Source of the DNA: Paenibacillus sp. P25
Lineage (GTDB): Bacteria; Bacillota; Bacilli; Paenibacillales; NBRC-103111
NCBI GenBank assembly: GCA_024704175.1
Contig: CP085629.1
Coordinates: 744,001-808,000 of the forward strand
DNA: 64,000 bases
Direction: 5' to 3'
The notes under the pieces are model-generated. The model was not told the origin of the DNA, did no database searches, and worked only from the letters and a program-made list of their open reading frames with translations. Shown here piece after piece: positions 1 to 9,469 of this stretch. A program made the position numbers and the translations under genes. Position 1 is the first letter of the stretch. Each line of letters starts with the position of its first letter.

Positions 1-174
1 AACGCAGAAAAAGGCTACGGATTTCTTCAAGTAGAAGGCGGCGACGACGTATTCGTACACTTCTCCGCAATCCAAGGCGACGGCTTCAAAACTTTGGAAG
101 AAGGCCAAGCGGTTGAGTTTGACATCGTTGAAGGCAACCGTGGTCCGCAAGCGGCTAACGTCATTAAGTTATAA
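1..174 (+). CDS. csp: Cold-shock protein (CspA/CspB family), 5' truncated by window edge
   Basis: The first 57 codons read as the C-terminal part of a cold-shock domain protein, a small single-stranded nucleic-acid-binding beta barrel that acts as an RNA chaperone in the cytoplasm. The RNP-1-like KGYGFLQ and RNP-2-like DVFVHFSAI motifs are visible, followed by the usual ending ANVIKL. The normal length is 65-67 residues, so only about 10 residues and the start codon lie outside the window. The frame is open and intact to a TAA stop, and a strong hairpin follows about 75 bases downstream. The family assignment is secure; which Csp paralogue it is cannot be told. Confidence 0.93.
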   Translation, partial: NAEKGYGFLQVEGGDDVFVHFSAIQGDGFKTLEEGQAVEFDIVEGNRGPQAANVIKL

Positions 175-250
175 GATCTAAACTGACTACGATGCCCGGC
201 CATCGGGATTTCATCGATTAAGGGTTTTCTTATACATTAGTGTCCTAGCA

Positions 251-308
251 AGCACAAAGAAGCGGTTCCTGAAACAGTTGTTTCCGGATCCGCTTTTTTG
301 TGCTTTTT
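251..308 (+). terminator. Rho-independent terminator after the cold-shock gene
   Basis: A long hairpin pairs AGCACAAAGAAGCGG with CCGCTTTTTTGTGCT, with one or two mismatches near the loop, and is followed by TTTTT. It ends the cold-shock transcript. The interval 175-446 holds no other gene that I can support. Confidence 0.75.
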
Positions 309-446
309 CCTGTGTATAGACAAAGGGATGCAGCCGCGCAGCAGACGTTAGTAGCGGTGGCATCCCTTTTGCATGCTAATCGGAAAAAACGATGGGTCCC
401 TTCATGTCAAGGAAGGCAGGGCCGTTGATCTCTGCCGCATCACCGG

Positions 447-1113
447 CTATTCCACGATCGTCAGAATCTCATCGATATCCTTGCGGGGCAGACCGGGCCG
501 GTCGCTCCGCCGGGTAACCCAGGGCGATGACCATGTTGATCTGGCACTCGGGCCGGATGTTCAGATATTGCCGCAGCCCATCCTGCGCCAGCAGAACAGG
601 ACCGGTCATCGGACAGGTGGCGAGTCCGCGGGCATGTGCGGCAAGCATCAGGTTCTGTGCGGCCAGGCAGCTGCTCTTGATGCCTTCTTCGGCCCATACG
701 GCGTCGTCCACCAGATTGACGGGATCGAAGATTCGCTCGCGGAACTTGGAATTGTAAGGCGTCGCCAGACAAACGATAAGCACCGGCGCGTCGGAGAAGG
801 CCGTTGCGTAAGGACCGAACGACTTGGTGAGCAGACGGGCTTCCTTGGATAAGCCGCGCTGTTCGGCTTCAGCCGCCCGAGTGTGGAGGGCTTCCCAAGT
901 GAGTGCTTCGATCTCTTTGATCTTCTCCCGGTTCATCACGGCGATGAACTCCCAGGTCTGCGAATTCGTATCGCTCGGAGCGTAGCGCGCGCAGTCGATG
1001 ATTTCACGGATATCTTGAACGGACACGGGTCGCTCGGTATATTTGCGGATGCTGCGGCGGTCCAGCAGAATGGTTTTGAAGTCTTCATAGGCAAGGGTCA
1101 ACGGTTGCGTCAT
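447..1113 (-). CDS. Nitroreductase family protein, frameshifted near the C-terminus
   Basis: FMN-dependent NAD(P)H nitroreductase-like flavoprotein, probably cytosolic, of about 220 residues. The N-terminal RRSIRKYTERPVS (FMN phosphate contact) and ARYAPSDTNSQTWEF (residues 42-56) are hallmarks of the superfamily. ALGYPAERPAR near the end matches the family's usual closing strand. After this the frame breaks near position 495: the continuation RKDIDEILTIVE and the real stop (TAG at 447-449) lie in another frame, so the uncorrected reading ends early at 469. A GGAGGA ribosome-binding site precedes the ATG. The substrate cannot be inferred. Confidence 0.85.
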
Positions 1114-1240
1114 ACAATATTCATCCTCCAGGACTGTCAGGCTTCCAAGTATAAGTTAGTACTTGGTACTAAGTTCATCCCTACATTATAGCGGGGAATC
1201 GGGAGAATAACAACCGGGGAAAAGCCCCGGCATCCTCCGA

Positions 1241-2347
1241 TTACTGCAAAACCACGGTTTCGCCTTCGCTCAGCCCCTCGGTAATTTCCGTTTTCTCCGG
1301 GGTTTGCAGGCCGATTTTTACATCGCGCCGCTGGGCCGTTCCCGCTCCGTTGTCCGTCATGACGTAGTACCCGTCTTTATCCTGCTGAACCGTGAGGGTA
1401 GGGACCACAAGCGCGCCGCTCTTGGATTCCGTCATAATCGTGGCCGTGAGGCTCAGGTCCGCAATAAGCTGATCGTTCGGCTCCAGTGTTATGACGACTT
1501 CAAATTCGGCAGGCGTACTATTCTTCGCCGTGTCGGAGTCGGTGGAGGAGGTCATTTTTGCGAATTTGGAAAGCCGCTCGACCTGCCCCTTCAGCTTGAC
1601 GTCCTTGAGAGCATCCACCTTAACCTGGGCGGGCATACCGGTTTTGATCCGGAACAAGTCGTATTCGCCCACCATGCAGATCAGCTGCAGTTTGGTCAGA
1701 TCGACGATCTTGCCTACGCGCTCGTTTTCTTTCAGGGACTGCGGCTGTTTCGTGCCGTTGAACAGGAAGATCCCGTCCTCCGGAGCCTTGTAAACCGCGG
1801 ACTTCAGCTTTTCCGTCTTCTGCGCATACTGCCTCCGGGAATGCTCGAGGCTGATCCGGTTTACTTCCTGCTGCATCCTGCGGCTCTCGGCTTCGGCGAA
1901 GCGCTGCTTGGCCTCCGTTTCGGAAATGCCGGCAGAAGCGGCCTGGGTACTGCCAATCGAAGCCTGGAAATCGGCCAGCTGGATGTCCGATTCCTGCTTC
2001 TTCATATTCACTTCCAGCTGGGCGAGTTCATCCTCCATCGCCGTGCCGTCGAGCTGGAACAGGACGTCGCCTTTTTTCACCTGAGCACCGTCGGTCACCG
2101 ACCATCCCTTCACGTCGGCCGAGAAAGGGGCATTCACATAGGTTTCCTGCCGGTAGGAGGATTTTCCTTTGACCTCGACGGTTCCGGTTAAATCTTCGCG
2201 GACCACTTTGAAGGTCAGCGCGCCGGATGGCGAGCCCCCGGCTTGCGGATTACGGTCGCCGGCAGGGCGGCTCTGCAGGTAAAGCGTTGCGGTGATACCT
2301 AGGACGATCACGGCCGTGAGGGCGGCGATCCATTTTTTCTTGGTCAT
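1241..2347 (-). CDS. Efflux adaptor protein (HlyD/MacA-like membrane fusion protein)
   Basis: A 368-residue protein with one N-terminal membrane anchor (about residues 7-24). A split lipoyl/barrel-sandwich domain follows (NAPFSADVKGW, KKGDVLFQLD, about 70-105), then a coiled coil rich in E, Q and A (about 105-175), the second lipoyl half (YKAPEDGIFLFNG) and beta-barrel domains ending EITEGLSEGETVVLQ. This is the architecture of the periplasmic-adaptor subunits that Gram-positive bacteria pair with MacB/FtsX-type ABC permeases. It lies 41 bases downstream of the permease and is transcribed with it and the ATPase, so it probably completes an exporter for a lipid-like or peptide compound. Reading frame intact. 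Confidence 0.85.
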   Translation of the reverse strand: MTKKKWIAALTAVIVLGITATLYLQSRPAGDRNPQAGGSPSGALTFKVVREDLTGTVEVKGKSSYRQETYVNAPFSADVKGWSVTDGAQVKKGDVLFQLDGTAMEDELAQLEVNMKKQESDIQLADFQASIGSTQAASAGISETEAKQRFAEAESRRMQQEVNRISLEHSRRQYAQKTEKLKSAVYKAPEDGIFLFNGTKQPQSLKENERVGKIVDLTKLQLICMVGEYDLFRIKTGMPAQVKVDALKDVKLKGQVERLSKFAKMTSSTDSDTAKNSTPAEFEVVITLEPNDQLIADLSLTATIMTESKSGALVVPTLTVQQDKDGYYVMTDNGAGTAQRRDVKIGLQTPEKTEITEGLSEGETVVLQ

Positions 2348-2388
2348 GGTCGCATAACTCCTAATTCCGTATTTTCCTGAAGATCGAT

Positions 2389-3789
2389 CTATTCTCGTTT
2401 AATCGCGGTTAACGCATCGGTCCGGGAAGCCTTGACCGCCGGGTAGATACCGGACAGCACTCCGGTCAGCACGGCAAAAAACAGCCCGACCGGCAGAATC
2501 CACAAACTGATGAACAGAATTTCCTGTGAGCCGCCCGGCCTGGGGGAGACAGCTTGATGATCGCGATGTTGATCCCCCAAATCACCCAGTAAGATAAAAC
2601 AATCCCGGCAACACCGCCTATGCCGCCAAGCAGCGCCGACTCGACCATGAACATGTTACGGATTTGCTTCAGATTGGCGCCAAGCACCTTCATGATGCCG
2701 ATCTGGCGTCTGCGCTGGTAGGTGGACATCGTCATGGCGACGATGATCGAGATCGATGCGACGAACAGAATGAACAGGCCGGCGCCTGCGAAGATCAGCC
2801 GGACGATGACGAATTCGCTCTGCATGCGCTCCTCTTGACGCAGATTCGTCTCCACGGACAGCTTCAGCTTCTGAAGCTGGGTTTCCAGCTCCTTGACGTG
2901 GGTGCTGCTATCGGCCTTGATCTTCACTTCATTGAAATCCGAGCCGTCCGCCGGCTCCCCGTCGCCGCTTTGCGTCTTTCCGCCGTTAACGGCGTAGATG
3001 GCGTTCTCCAATCGCTTGCCGAGAGCAGGGGAGACGAAAGCGGTCTTTTGTCCCATGATGACATCGTCCGGCAATCCCTCCGGTTTCTTCAAGATGCCCA
3101 CGACGCGCAGAGGGAATGATGTAGAAGCCGCTTCTTCGCGCCGTTCGGCCGGTTAATTTGCGGGATAAGCGTAATTTGCTTCTGATTAACCGGGTAGGCG
3201 ATGGTAGCCTGTCTCAGCCAAGCGTCGCGGGCTTCGGGGTCGTCCCTTCGATATCCTCCTTGAATCCTTGAGCTCTTAGCCGTCTGCTCATCCAGCGACC
3301 CCATGGTAGCCCCATAGCTGAGAATGATCGTATTGTCCAGCTCCGACGGCCCGCCCTGCTGAAGCTCGTAGCCGAAGGCCGTCAGCGTGCTGAGGTCCGT
3401 CGCATAAATCTGATTGAGATAACCCCGCTTGTGATCCACTTCGAACTGAAAGCTGTTCAGCGTCTGATACGAAGCAACCGCCTTAACATGGGGAGCGTGC
3501 GTATCAGCTCGAGCTTGGCTTTGGTCAATGCGTACGGCTTCATGGCGGCCGGATCGCTTGTCGCCGCATTCGTTTCCCCTGGGGGCCTTCCGCTTCGCAG
3601 CGTGATTTCGTCGGATTTGAGATAATAGCTCATCTGCTGGCGGCTGTAATGGTTGATCGATTCGCCGAAGGCCAGTGCGACGACGATGGAGGCGGAGCCG
3701 ATCGCAATGCCCGCAGCGCACAGTACCGTAACGACGATCCGGCGCTTCAGCTGGTCCCAGCCGAGCCGCAAATAATCACTTAGCTTCAC
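2389..3789 (-). CDS. ABC transporter permease (MacB/FtsX type), broken by three frameshifts
   Basis: Permease subunit of a MacB-like exporter, about 465 residues once frames are joined. The N-terminal helix follows the family pattern (DQLKRRIVVTVLCAAGIAIG), then a large extracytoplasmic domain. The C-terminal three-helix FtsX domain contains TMSTYQRRRQIGIMKVLGA and ends GIYPAVKASRTDALTAIKRE, which is diagnostic. The frame breaks near 3480, 3125 and 2555, yet conserved sequence resumes each time with no other decay, so base-calling indels are likelier than a pseudogene. The start codon overlaps the ATPase stop by four bases (ATGA), showing translational coupling. Confidence 0.85.
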
Positions 3790-4478
3790 TCCGGCTCACC
3801 CGCCCACATGCCGTCCTCAACCAAACGGCCGTCCCGCGCCTGAATGACCCTCCGCGTTCGCCGCGCCACCTCGTGCTCATGCGTCACGATCACGAGCGTC
3901 AGACCAAGGGTCCGGTTCAGCTCAAGCAGAAGGTCGATAATTTCCTTCTCCGTCTTCGTATCCAGATTGCCCGTAGGCTCGTCCGCAAACACGATGGCCG
4001 GCTCCGTCACCAGGGATCGCGCGATGCTGACCCGTCGCTGCTGACCGCCCGACAGCTGCGAGGGAAACATCGTGAGCTTGCCGCCGAGTCCTACCTTGTT
4101 CAGGAGGGCGGCCGCCCGTTCTTTCCGCTCCTTCGCCTTCATGCCTTGAAAGACGAGCGGGAGCTCGACGTTCTCCCGGACCGTGAGATGCGGAATCAGC
4201 TCATAGGATTGAAAAATAAAGCCGATGTGCGTCCGCCGGAATTCGGCCAGCTGATTTTCCGTCATCTTCTCGATCGGCCGGCCGTTGATGAGGATGCTGC
4301 CGCCGGTCGGCTTCATTAGGCCCGCCATCAGATTGAGCAGGGTCGATTTCCCTGACCCCGAGTCGCCGAGCAGGGCGACGATCTCGCCTTTTTCCACCGT
4401 AAAATGAATGTCCTGCAGAACCGGCGTGTCTTCGCCGCCGCTCCGAAAGGTGTGTGATAAATGTTCTACCGCAAGCAC
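3786..4478 (-). CDS. ABC transporter ATP-binding protein (LolD/MacB type)
   Basis: A 230-residue ATPase of the lipoprotein/macrolide exporter class. Walker A GDSGSGKST is at residues 38-46, a Q-loop IFQSYEL follows, then signature LSGGQQRRVSIAR, Walker B with D-loop VFADEPTGNLD, and the switch histidine in IVTHEHEV. The short, single-domain form and the DEPTGNLD sequence are typical of partners of FtsX-fold permeases. The start is GTG with GGAGGGG upstream. It is the first gene of a three-gene exporter unit (ATPase, permease, adaptor). Frame intact. Confidence 0.93.
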   Translation of the reverse strand: MLAVEHLSHTFRSGGEDTPVLQDIHFTVEKGEIVALLGDSGSGKSTLLNLMAGLMKPTGGSILINGRPIEKMTENQLAEFRRTHIGFIFQSYELIPHLTVRENVELPLVFQGMKAKERKERAAALLNKVGLGGKLTMFPSQLSGGQQRRVSIARSLVTEPAIVFADEPTGNLDTKTEKEIIDLLLELNRTLGLTLVIVTHEHEVARRTRRVIQARDGRLVEDGMWAGEPE

Positions 4479-4659
4479 AAGACCCCTCCGTCTGATTGTA
4501 AGGATTCGAATAGTTAAGACTGCCCGGTGCAGCGGATTGTTTCACAAAACTGGAAAAGTTAAGAAATTCTTAAGTTCCGCTTCCTTACTAGCCGCGCAAA
4601 AAAAACGCCCCGGCACCCTCCAACGAATGGACGATGCGCGAGGCGGTAAACCCTGCATG

Positions 4660-5859
4660 TTATTTCCGGCCGGCTTCGAGTTCCACTTCCACTCCGGCTT
4701 TGGTTCTGGCGTGCAGCAGCAGAAATCCCAGCATGGCGATCAAAGCGAGCACGGAGCCCACGCCGTACATGAAATGCGGCCCCCAGTCGTTGAACAGCCA
4801 TCCTCCGAGCAGCCCGCTGAGCAGCCCGGCGAGTCCCGACCACGTGACCGCAAATACCGCTTGCCCTGTGGCGCGGAACTGGTCCGGCACGACGCTCTGG
4901 ATGTAACGGATGACCGTAAAGTAGAAAATACCGAACGATAAGGAGTGCATCACCTGGATGGCGATCACCCAGAGAGGATTCTCCACCCGGCTCATCAGCA
5001 GGAAGCGAACCACATACACCAGGCAGCAGATGACGAGCAGCGGCGGCTCCTTAAATTTATGCCCGAATCGGCTGAGCAGGAAGAACACCGGAATTTCACT
5101 GACCGCCGAGGCCATCCAGGACAAACCGATGAGCGAAGGAGGCGCACCCAGCCGCTGCATGAACAGGGCGAGAAATCCGTCATTCATCCGATGAGCGATC
5201 GACAGCGTCAGGACGATCAGCAGAAAAGCGAGAAACGAACGGGAGCCGATGATGGGAAGCAGCCCGGAGAAGTCCGGCTTCTTGTAATTCGCTTCCCGCG
5301 CATCCGTTAAGGCGAAGGAGAGCAGCAGCGACAAGCTAATGGTGGCGATGCCGAGTACGGCGGTAAGCCCCGTTCCGTATAGTTTCATCAGCTGACCGAA
5401 GGCAAACGCCGCGGCCGCAAAGCCGATCGAGCCCCAGACGCGGTAAGAGGCGTAGCTTTTACCCGTGCGGCTGGCGTTCAGCAGAGTCAGGCTGTCGTTC
5501 AGCGAGCTCATCGGTGTCTGGAAGAAGAAGAAGACCGCCATCAGCACCATCAGAAGGCCGAAGGAATCGGTCCGGAACATCAAGAGGGCCAAAATCAGCT
5601 GGCCGAGCAGGATGAGGGACAACACCTTTTTTACCGTCCGGAACTTATCGCTCATGAAGCCCCAGAAGAGGTTGGCGGCGATGCCGATCATAGGCCCGAC
5701 GGAATACAAGAGACCGATTTGAATGGTAGAGAAGCCGCGCCAGCCGAAGTATAACGGGAAATAGGTGGTAATAATGGCGACCGTCATATAAAAAGAAAAG
5801 GTAAAGCCCCGCAGCACGGTATCCTGCGAGGCGAATGAAGAACTTCGGTTCTTGTTCAT
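4660..5859 (-). CDS. MFS transporter (MFS_1-like, LacY/HcaT-type fold)
   Basis: A 399-residue integral membrane protein with twelve predicted helices. The MFS motif A region is WGFMSDKFRTVKK between helices 2 and 3, and a second landmark is PHRMNDGFLALFMQRLGA at the start of the C-terminal half. It is clearly paralogous to the transporter at 14131-15325 (same PHRMND segment and same IQIGLL...GP...WG..SD pattern). Its start overlaps the stop of the upstream MATE-like gene by four bases, so both are translated together. The substrate is unknown; PPP-family members carry aromatic acids or sugars. Frame intact. Confidence 0.85.
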   Translation of the reverse strand: MNKNRSSSFASQDTVLRGFTFSFYMTVAIITTYFPLYFGWRGFSTIQIGLLYSVGPMIGIAANLFWGFMSDKFRTVKKVLSLILLGQLILALLMFRTDSFGLLMVLMAVFFFFQTPMSSLNDSLTLLNASRTGKSYASYRVWGSIGFAAAAFAFGQLMKLYGTGLTAVLGIATISLSLLLSFALTDAREANYKKPDFSGLLPIIGSRSFLAFLLIVLTLSIAHRMNDGFLALFMQRLGAPPSLIGLSWMASAVSEIPVFFLLSRFGHKFKEPPLLVICCLVYVVRFLLMSRVENPLWVIAIQVMHSLSFGIFYFTVIRYIQSVVPDQFRATGQAVFAVTWSGLAGLLSGLLGGWLFNDWGPHFMYGVGSVLALIAMLGFLLLHARTKAGVEVELEAGRK

Positions 5860-7222
5860 GCCTGTTCACTCGATTCGTTCGATTTTCTGAAGCTGTGGAA
5901 GGGAGAACCAGCGGATATCCGCCCTTCCGCCTTGGCCGTCTGCCGCAATACATAGAGGACGACCGCAAGCTCTGCGCCCATGCCGAGCGATTGGGCCAGC
6001 GCGCCGATCATCGCGTTCCAGCCCGGAGCCGCCGCGACGCAAAGAATAAGCGTGATCAGCGTAACGGACACGTTCGAAGCCTGCGACCAGACCATGACCT
6101 TCGTTTGACCGCGAAGCATGAGAAGGCCGTTGCCGAAATCAAGCCACGGGAAGATCAGCGTCATCAGCATAAATACCTTCAAGGTTTGCAGGCTCGCCTG
6201 CATCAGCCGGTCGTTCACGCCCATAATTTCCTCCATAAAGAACGGACCTGCCGGGGTGTAGGCCAGGACGGCAATCAGCAAACTCGGGATAAGCGACAGC
6301 ATCATCGTAAAGCGGATGACGGCTCCGGCGTCTTTGCGGTAGAAGTTCAGCACAATTTGATGCACGTATGAGAAAAAGCTCTGCACGAGCTGCGTCAGGC
6401 TTCCCGCAATGGCAAAGGACGCGATGGCCAGCGGGATATCCGCCGTTTTGCCGAGAAAGGCATTGATGGATGGGCCCGAGATGACGGCAATGACGGATGA
6501 ATATAAGAGCGGCTTGTAAAAACGGAAAATCTGCGCCGGCCGTTCGATCTCATGCTCCGGCTTCTTCTCGGGAATGACCTTGCGGATCAGGCCGCCGCCT
6601 TCCCAGTAGCTTACCGCCGCCTCAATGACCATCCCGGTGAGAAAAATAACCGCCCCGACCGTTCCGCTGGTCACGCCGGTTTTTATAAAATAAAGCGACA
6701 GCGCATACATGCCGAGGAGACGAATCAGCATCCCGATCGTCAGCCACTTGGTCCGCATGTTGAAAATAATGATGCCGTGATACATGCAGCGGATTCCCGA
6801 AAAAATGCTGACGAACATCAGCACCCGGTATACCTGCACCATGGGGCCGACCAGCTCGGGCTCCGCGCCGAAGAGATGCGTGAATACCCATGCGCCGAGA
6901 GGGGTATAGCTGATGATGCCGCCCATGATAAAGATGGCGCCCAGCACATAAGCGCTGACCAGAGACATGGCCCGGAACGAAATCCGGTCGCGTACGAGCG
7001 CGGAGCAGGTTTGCCGGAGCAGGACAGCCGGCCTCTCGGTGATGCCGAGGATGCTCATCGGCGCGCATAGCTTGCGATAATGATCTCGGGATGCGCGGAA
7101 CGCGCAAGCGTGCTGTTAATAATGACATGGGAAATCGTCACCAGGCTGGCCGAAATGCCTAGAGGTATGAAAAAGGCAAGCAGTCGCCGGTAGGTAATTC
7201 GGACGGTTGGCTGGTTGTTCAT
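5856..7222 (-). CDS. MATE-like multidrug/lipid flippase-superfamily transporter, one frameshift
   Basis: Polytopic membrane protein of about 455 residues with roughly twelve helices arranged as in the MOP (MATE/polysaccharide flippase) superfamily. The true N-terminus begins at the ATG at 7220-7222 (MNNQPTVRITYRRLLAFFIP), preceded by GAGGGAAG. The frame breaks near 7060, where ASYA continues as AMSILGITERPAVLLRQ. The lone-chain length and FFIPLG opening resemble MatE proteins; the segment RTKWLTIGMLIRL also recalls ANKH-like members, so the subfamily is uncertain. It is coupled to the downstream MFS gene. Confidence 0.65.
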
Positions 7223-7380
7223 GGTAGCTTCCCTCGCTTCACATGCCTCACATTATATCACGGATTGCAAGGACCGGAACAAAAAATTGTTTTTTTCACT
7301 GGAAGCGGGTCTTCGTTCGTGATACATTAGTATAGATAAACTTCGTTCGCCTTTTTAATGGGGAGAAAGGTGGAGTCCGT

Positions 7381-7698
7381 ATGACTTACGCATTCGAGCT
7401 GGATGAGCGTCTTGGCATACCGCTCCCGCGGCTTGCCAAAGATTTTGATGATTTCACGGAACGAGAGCAATCGGAAATTCTGCTTCGCTGGGAAGAGATT
7501 CGCGGTACGATTCCGGATCGGATCAAGCAGCTGGAGCGGATTATTATAGCCAAGCAGGAGCAGCTCAACGTGGAGGAAAATTTCAAGCTTTCCTGCCGTT
7601 TGAACAGTGAAATTGCGGAGCTGGCCGGCACGATCAATGAGCTGCACCTATGGTTTCGCGTGAATCAGGATATCACGGCCGGACCTGTACATCACTGA
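7381..7698 (+). CDS. Small conserved hypothetical protein with coiled coil
   Basis: A 105-residue acidic, mostly helical protein that I do not recognise. Residues 30-70 (SEILLRWEEIRGTIPDRIKQ, then LERIIIAKQEQLN) read as an amphipathic coiled coil. There is no membrane segment and no cysteine pair. The start ATG follows a GGGGAGAAAGGTGG stretch. It precedes the unknown gene at 7757 and ytpB on the same strand with short gaps, so the three may be cotranscribed. Confidence 0.7.
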   Translation: MTYAFELDERLGIPLPRLAKDFDDFTEREQSEILLRWEEIRGTIPDRIKQLERIIIAKQEQLNVEENFKLSCRLNSEIAELAGTINELHLWFRVNQDITAGPVHH

Positions 7699-7756
7699 GG
7701 CAAGAGCCTGGTATATCGGGTCGCTGACAATTGTACCCGACAGGAGGTAATACGTT

Positions 7757-8361
7757 TTGAGTTGGACGGAAAGCTTGGGCAGACTCGCATCGCAGCTGAC
7801 GATTCATAAGCCTTCGCTTTATCCTACGGAAGAACTAGACGACTTGGCCGATATCCGGATCGGCAAGCTGCCCGTAGGCGGATTCGAGGGGAGCGGCTTG
7901 CCTATGCTTTAGCCGTCAAAGCGGGCCTGCATTTGTTTAACGAGAGCCTGGATGCCTCGCACGAGCTGTCCCAAGAGATCGATAACGCCACGGGCAGCTA
8001 TTGGCATGGAATCATGCACCGGATGGAAGGGGACTACTCCAATGCGAAATACTGGTTTCACCGCGTCGGGCGGCATCCGGTCTATGAGGAGTTGTCCCGA
8101 ATGGCAGGGGAATATATTCGCGGGGAGAACCTCGGGAAGGTCGCCAGCACTTCACTGAGGCAGTCGCTGAGTACAATCGGTAACCGTGCAGCTTGGGATC
8201 CATTGGCCTTCGTCGATGCCGTTAAACAGCAGGTAACGGTCGCGCGGGAGGAAGCGGCGGACGGCATGCTGCGGCACATCCAGTGGCTGGAGATGCATCT
8301 GCTGCTTCAATATGCTTATGCCCAAAGCGGCGGCGAAGGAAGGCTTGTTGAGCTTGAATAA
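7757..8361 (+). CDS. Conserved hypothetical protein, one frameshift
   Basis: A protein of about 200 residues starting at TTG with a textbook AGGAGGT eight bases upstream. The frame breaks near 7889 at a GGGG run: one more G restores GFEGERLAYALAVKAGLHLF. The central stretch ATGSYWHGIMHRMEGDYSNA followed by KYWFHRVGRHPVYEEL is very distinctive. I recall this SYWH.IMHR..GDYSNAKYWF pattern from uncharacterised proteins of several phyla, but know no function. It is soluble and rich in His, Trp and Tyr. Its stop overlaps the likely ytpB start by eight bases, suggesting a functional link with terpenoid synthesis; that link is inference only. Confidence 0.7.
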
Positions 8362-9424
8362 AGGTATGGACCGAGTCCCCCGCCACCCGTTCACCCTGAT
8401 GCTTCGGGTCTACCGGTATGTGCTCCCCGGCGTCCGGGAGCAGCCTTCGCAGCTGGCGGACGAAAGCGGAAGCGATACCGGACCCCGAGCTGCGCAGCCA
8501 GGCGATCGCGAGCATGACATCGAAGGAGTTTCACTGCATCGGCGGATCCGTGTATGCCGTGGCGAACCTTCCCGCATGTCATGTGCTCATTCCGCTGATT
8601 GTGGCGTTCCAGACCATCAGCGACTATTTGGATAATTTATGCGACCGCAGCACCTCGCTCGACCCGGCGGATTTTCGCCGTCTGCATCAGTCCATGCTGG
8701 ATGCGGTCGATCCGGGAGAACCGCTGCATGATTATTACGAGTTCCGTAACGAGAAGGAAGACGCGGGTTATTTGAACGAGCTCGTGAAGACCTGTCAGGC
8801 CAGCCTGCGCCTGCGCCGTCCTATCCGATAGTAGCTGAAGACGTACGCGAATTAGTTGGCTTATATTGCGACCTGCAGGTGTACAAGCATATCGCCAAGG
8901 ACCTGCGCGAGGATGCTCTGCTGGAGTGGTGGGAGCTGCATCGCGAGAAGTTTCCGCAAATCGGCTGGAACGAGTTTGCTGCGGCAACCGGCTCGACGTT
9001 GGGGGTCTTTATGCTGTTTCTGGCGGCTTCGGACCCTGAGCTTGGCGAAGCGACGGTGGGGGCGATTCGCGATGCTTATTTTCCGTATATATGCGGGCTT
9101 CACATTTTGTTGGATTACCTGATCGACCAGGAAGAGGACATTGCCGGGGGCGACTTGAACTTTTGCAGCTATTATGCGAATCTGGATGAGACGGTGGAGC
9201 GGATCGCCTTCGTGGTGAGGGAAGCCCGGACGAAGTCCGAGCTCTTGGCTTTCCCCGAATTTCACCGGATGATCATCGAAGGGCTCCTGGCGCTTTATTT
9301 GTCCGATCCGAAGGTCAGCAAACAGCGGCAGGTCAAGCAAATCTCCAAACAGCTGATGAAGGACAGCCCGCTGATGCGAATGTTCTTCTTCATCAACAGC
9401 GTTTGGATTCGCAAAACGTCATAA
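8354..9424 (+). CDS. ytpB: Tetraprenyl-beta-curcumene synthase (YtpB, DUF2600), two frameshifts
   Basis: Large-terpene synthase of the YtpB family, which in Bacillus cyclises heptaprenyl diphosphate to tetraprenyl-beta-curcumene, the precursor of C35 sesquarterpenes. About 355 residues once frames are joined. The aspartate-rich segments TISDYLDNLCDRS and LDYLIDQEEDIAGGD are visible and are the probable metal-diphosphate ligands. The N-terminus FTLMLRVYRYVLPGVREQ continues as RSWRTKAEAIPDPELRSQA after a break near 8446; a second break lies near 8815. The start is probably TTG at 8354 (AAGGAAGG upstream), overlapping the preceding gene. No squalene-hopene cyclase homologue lies nearby. Confidence 0.85.
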
Positions 9425-9469
9425 GTTCATACACTAACATAGAGAGTCAGGAGACTAGGAGGAACCATC

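Noticed and set aside
1304..2191. A 295-codon plus-strand frame within the adaptor gene.
   Set aside because: It is a shadow of the HlyD-like protein; composition rich in His, Arg and Gly is typical of an antisense frame.
3089..3721. Separate small proteins in the permease region.
   Set aside because: The fragments are consecutive parts of one FtsX-type permease interrupted by three indels.
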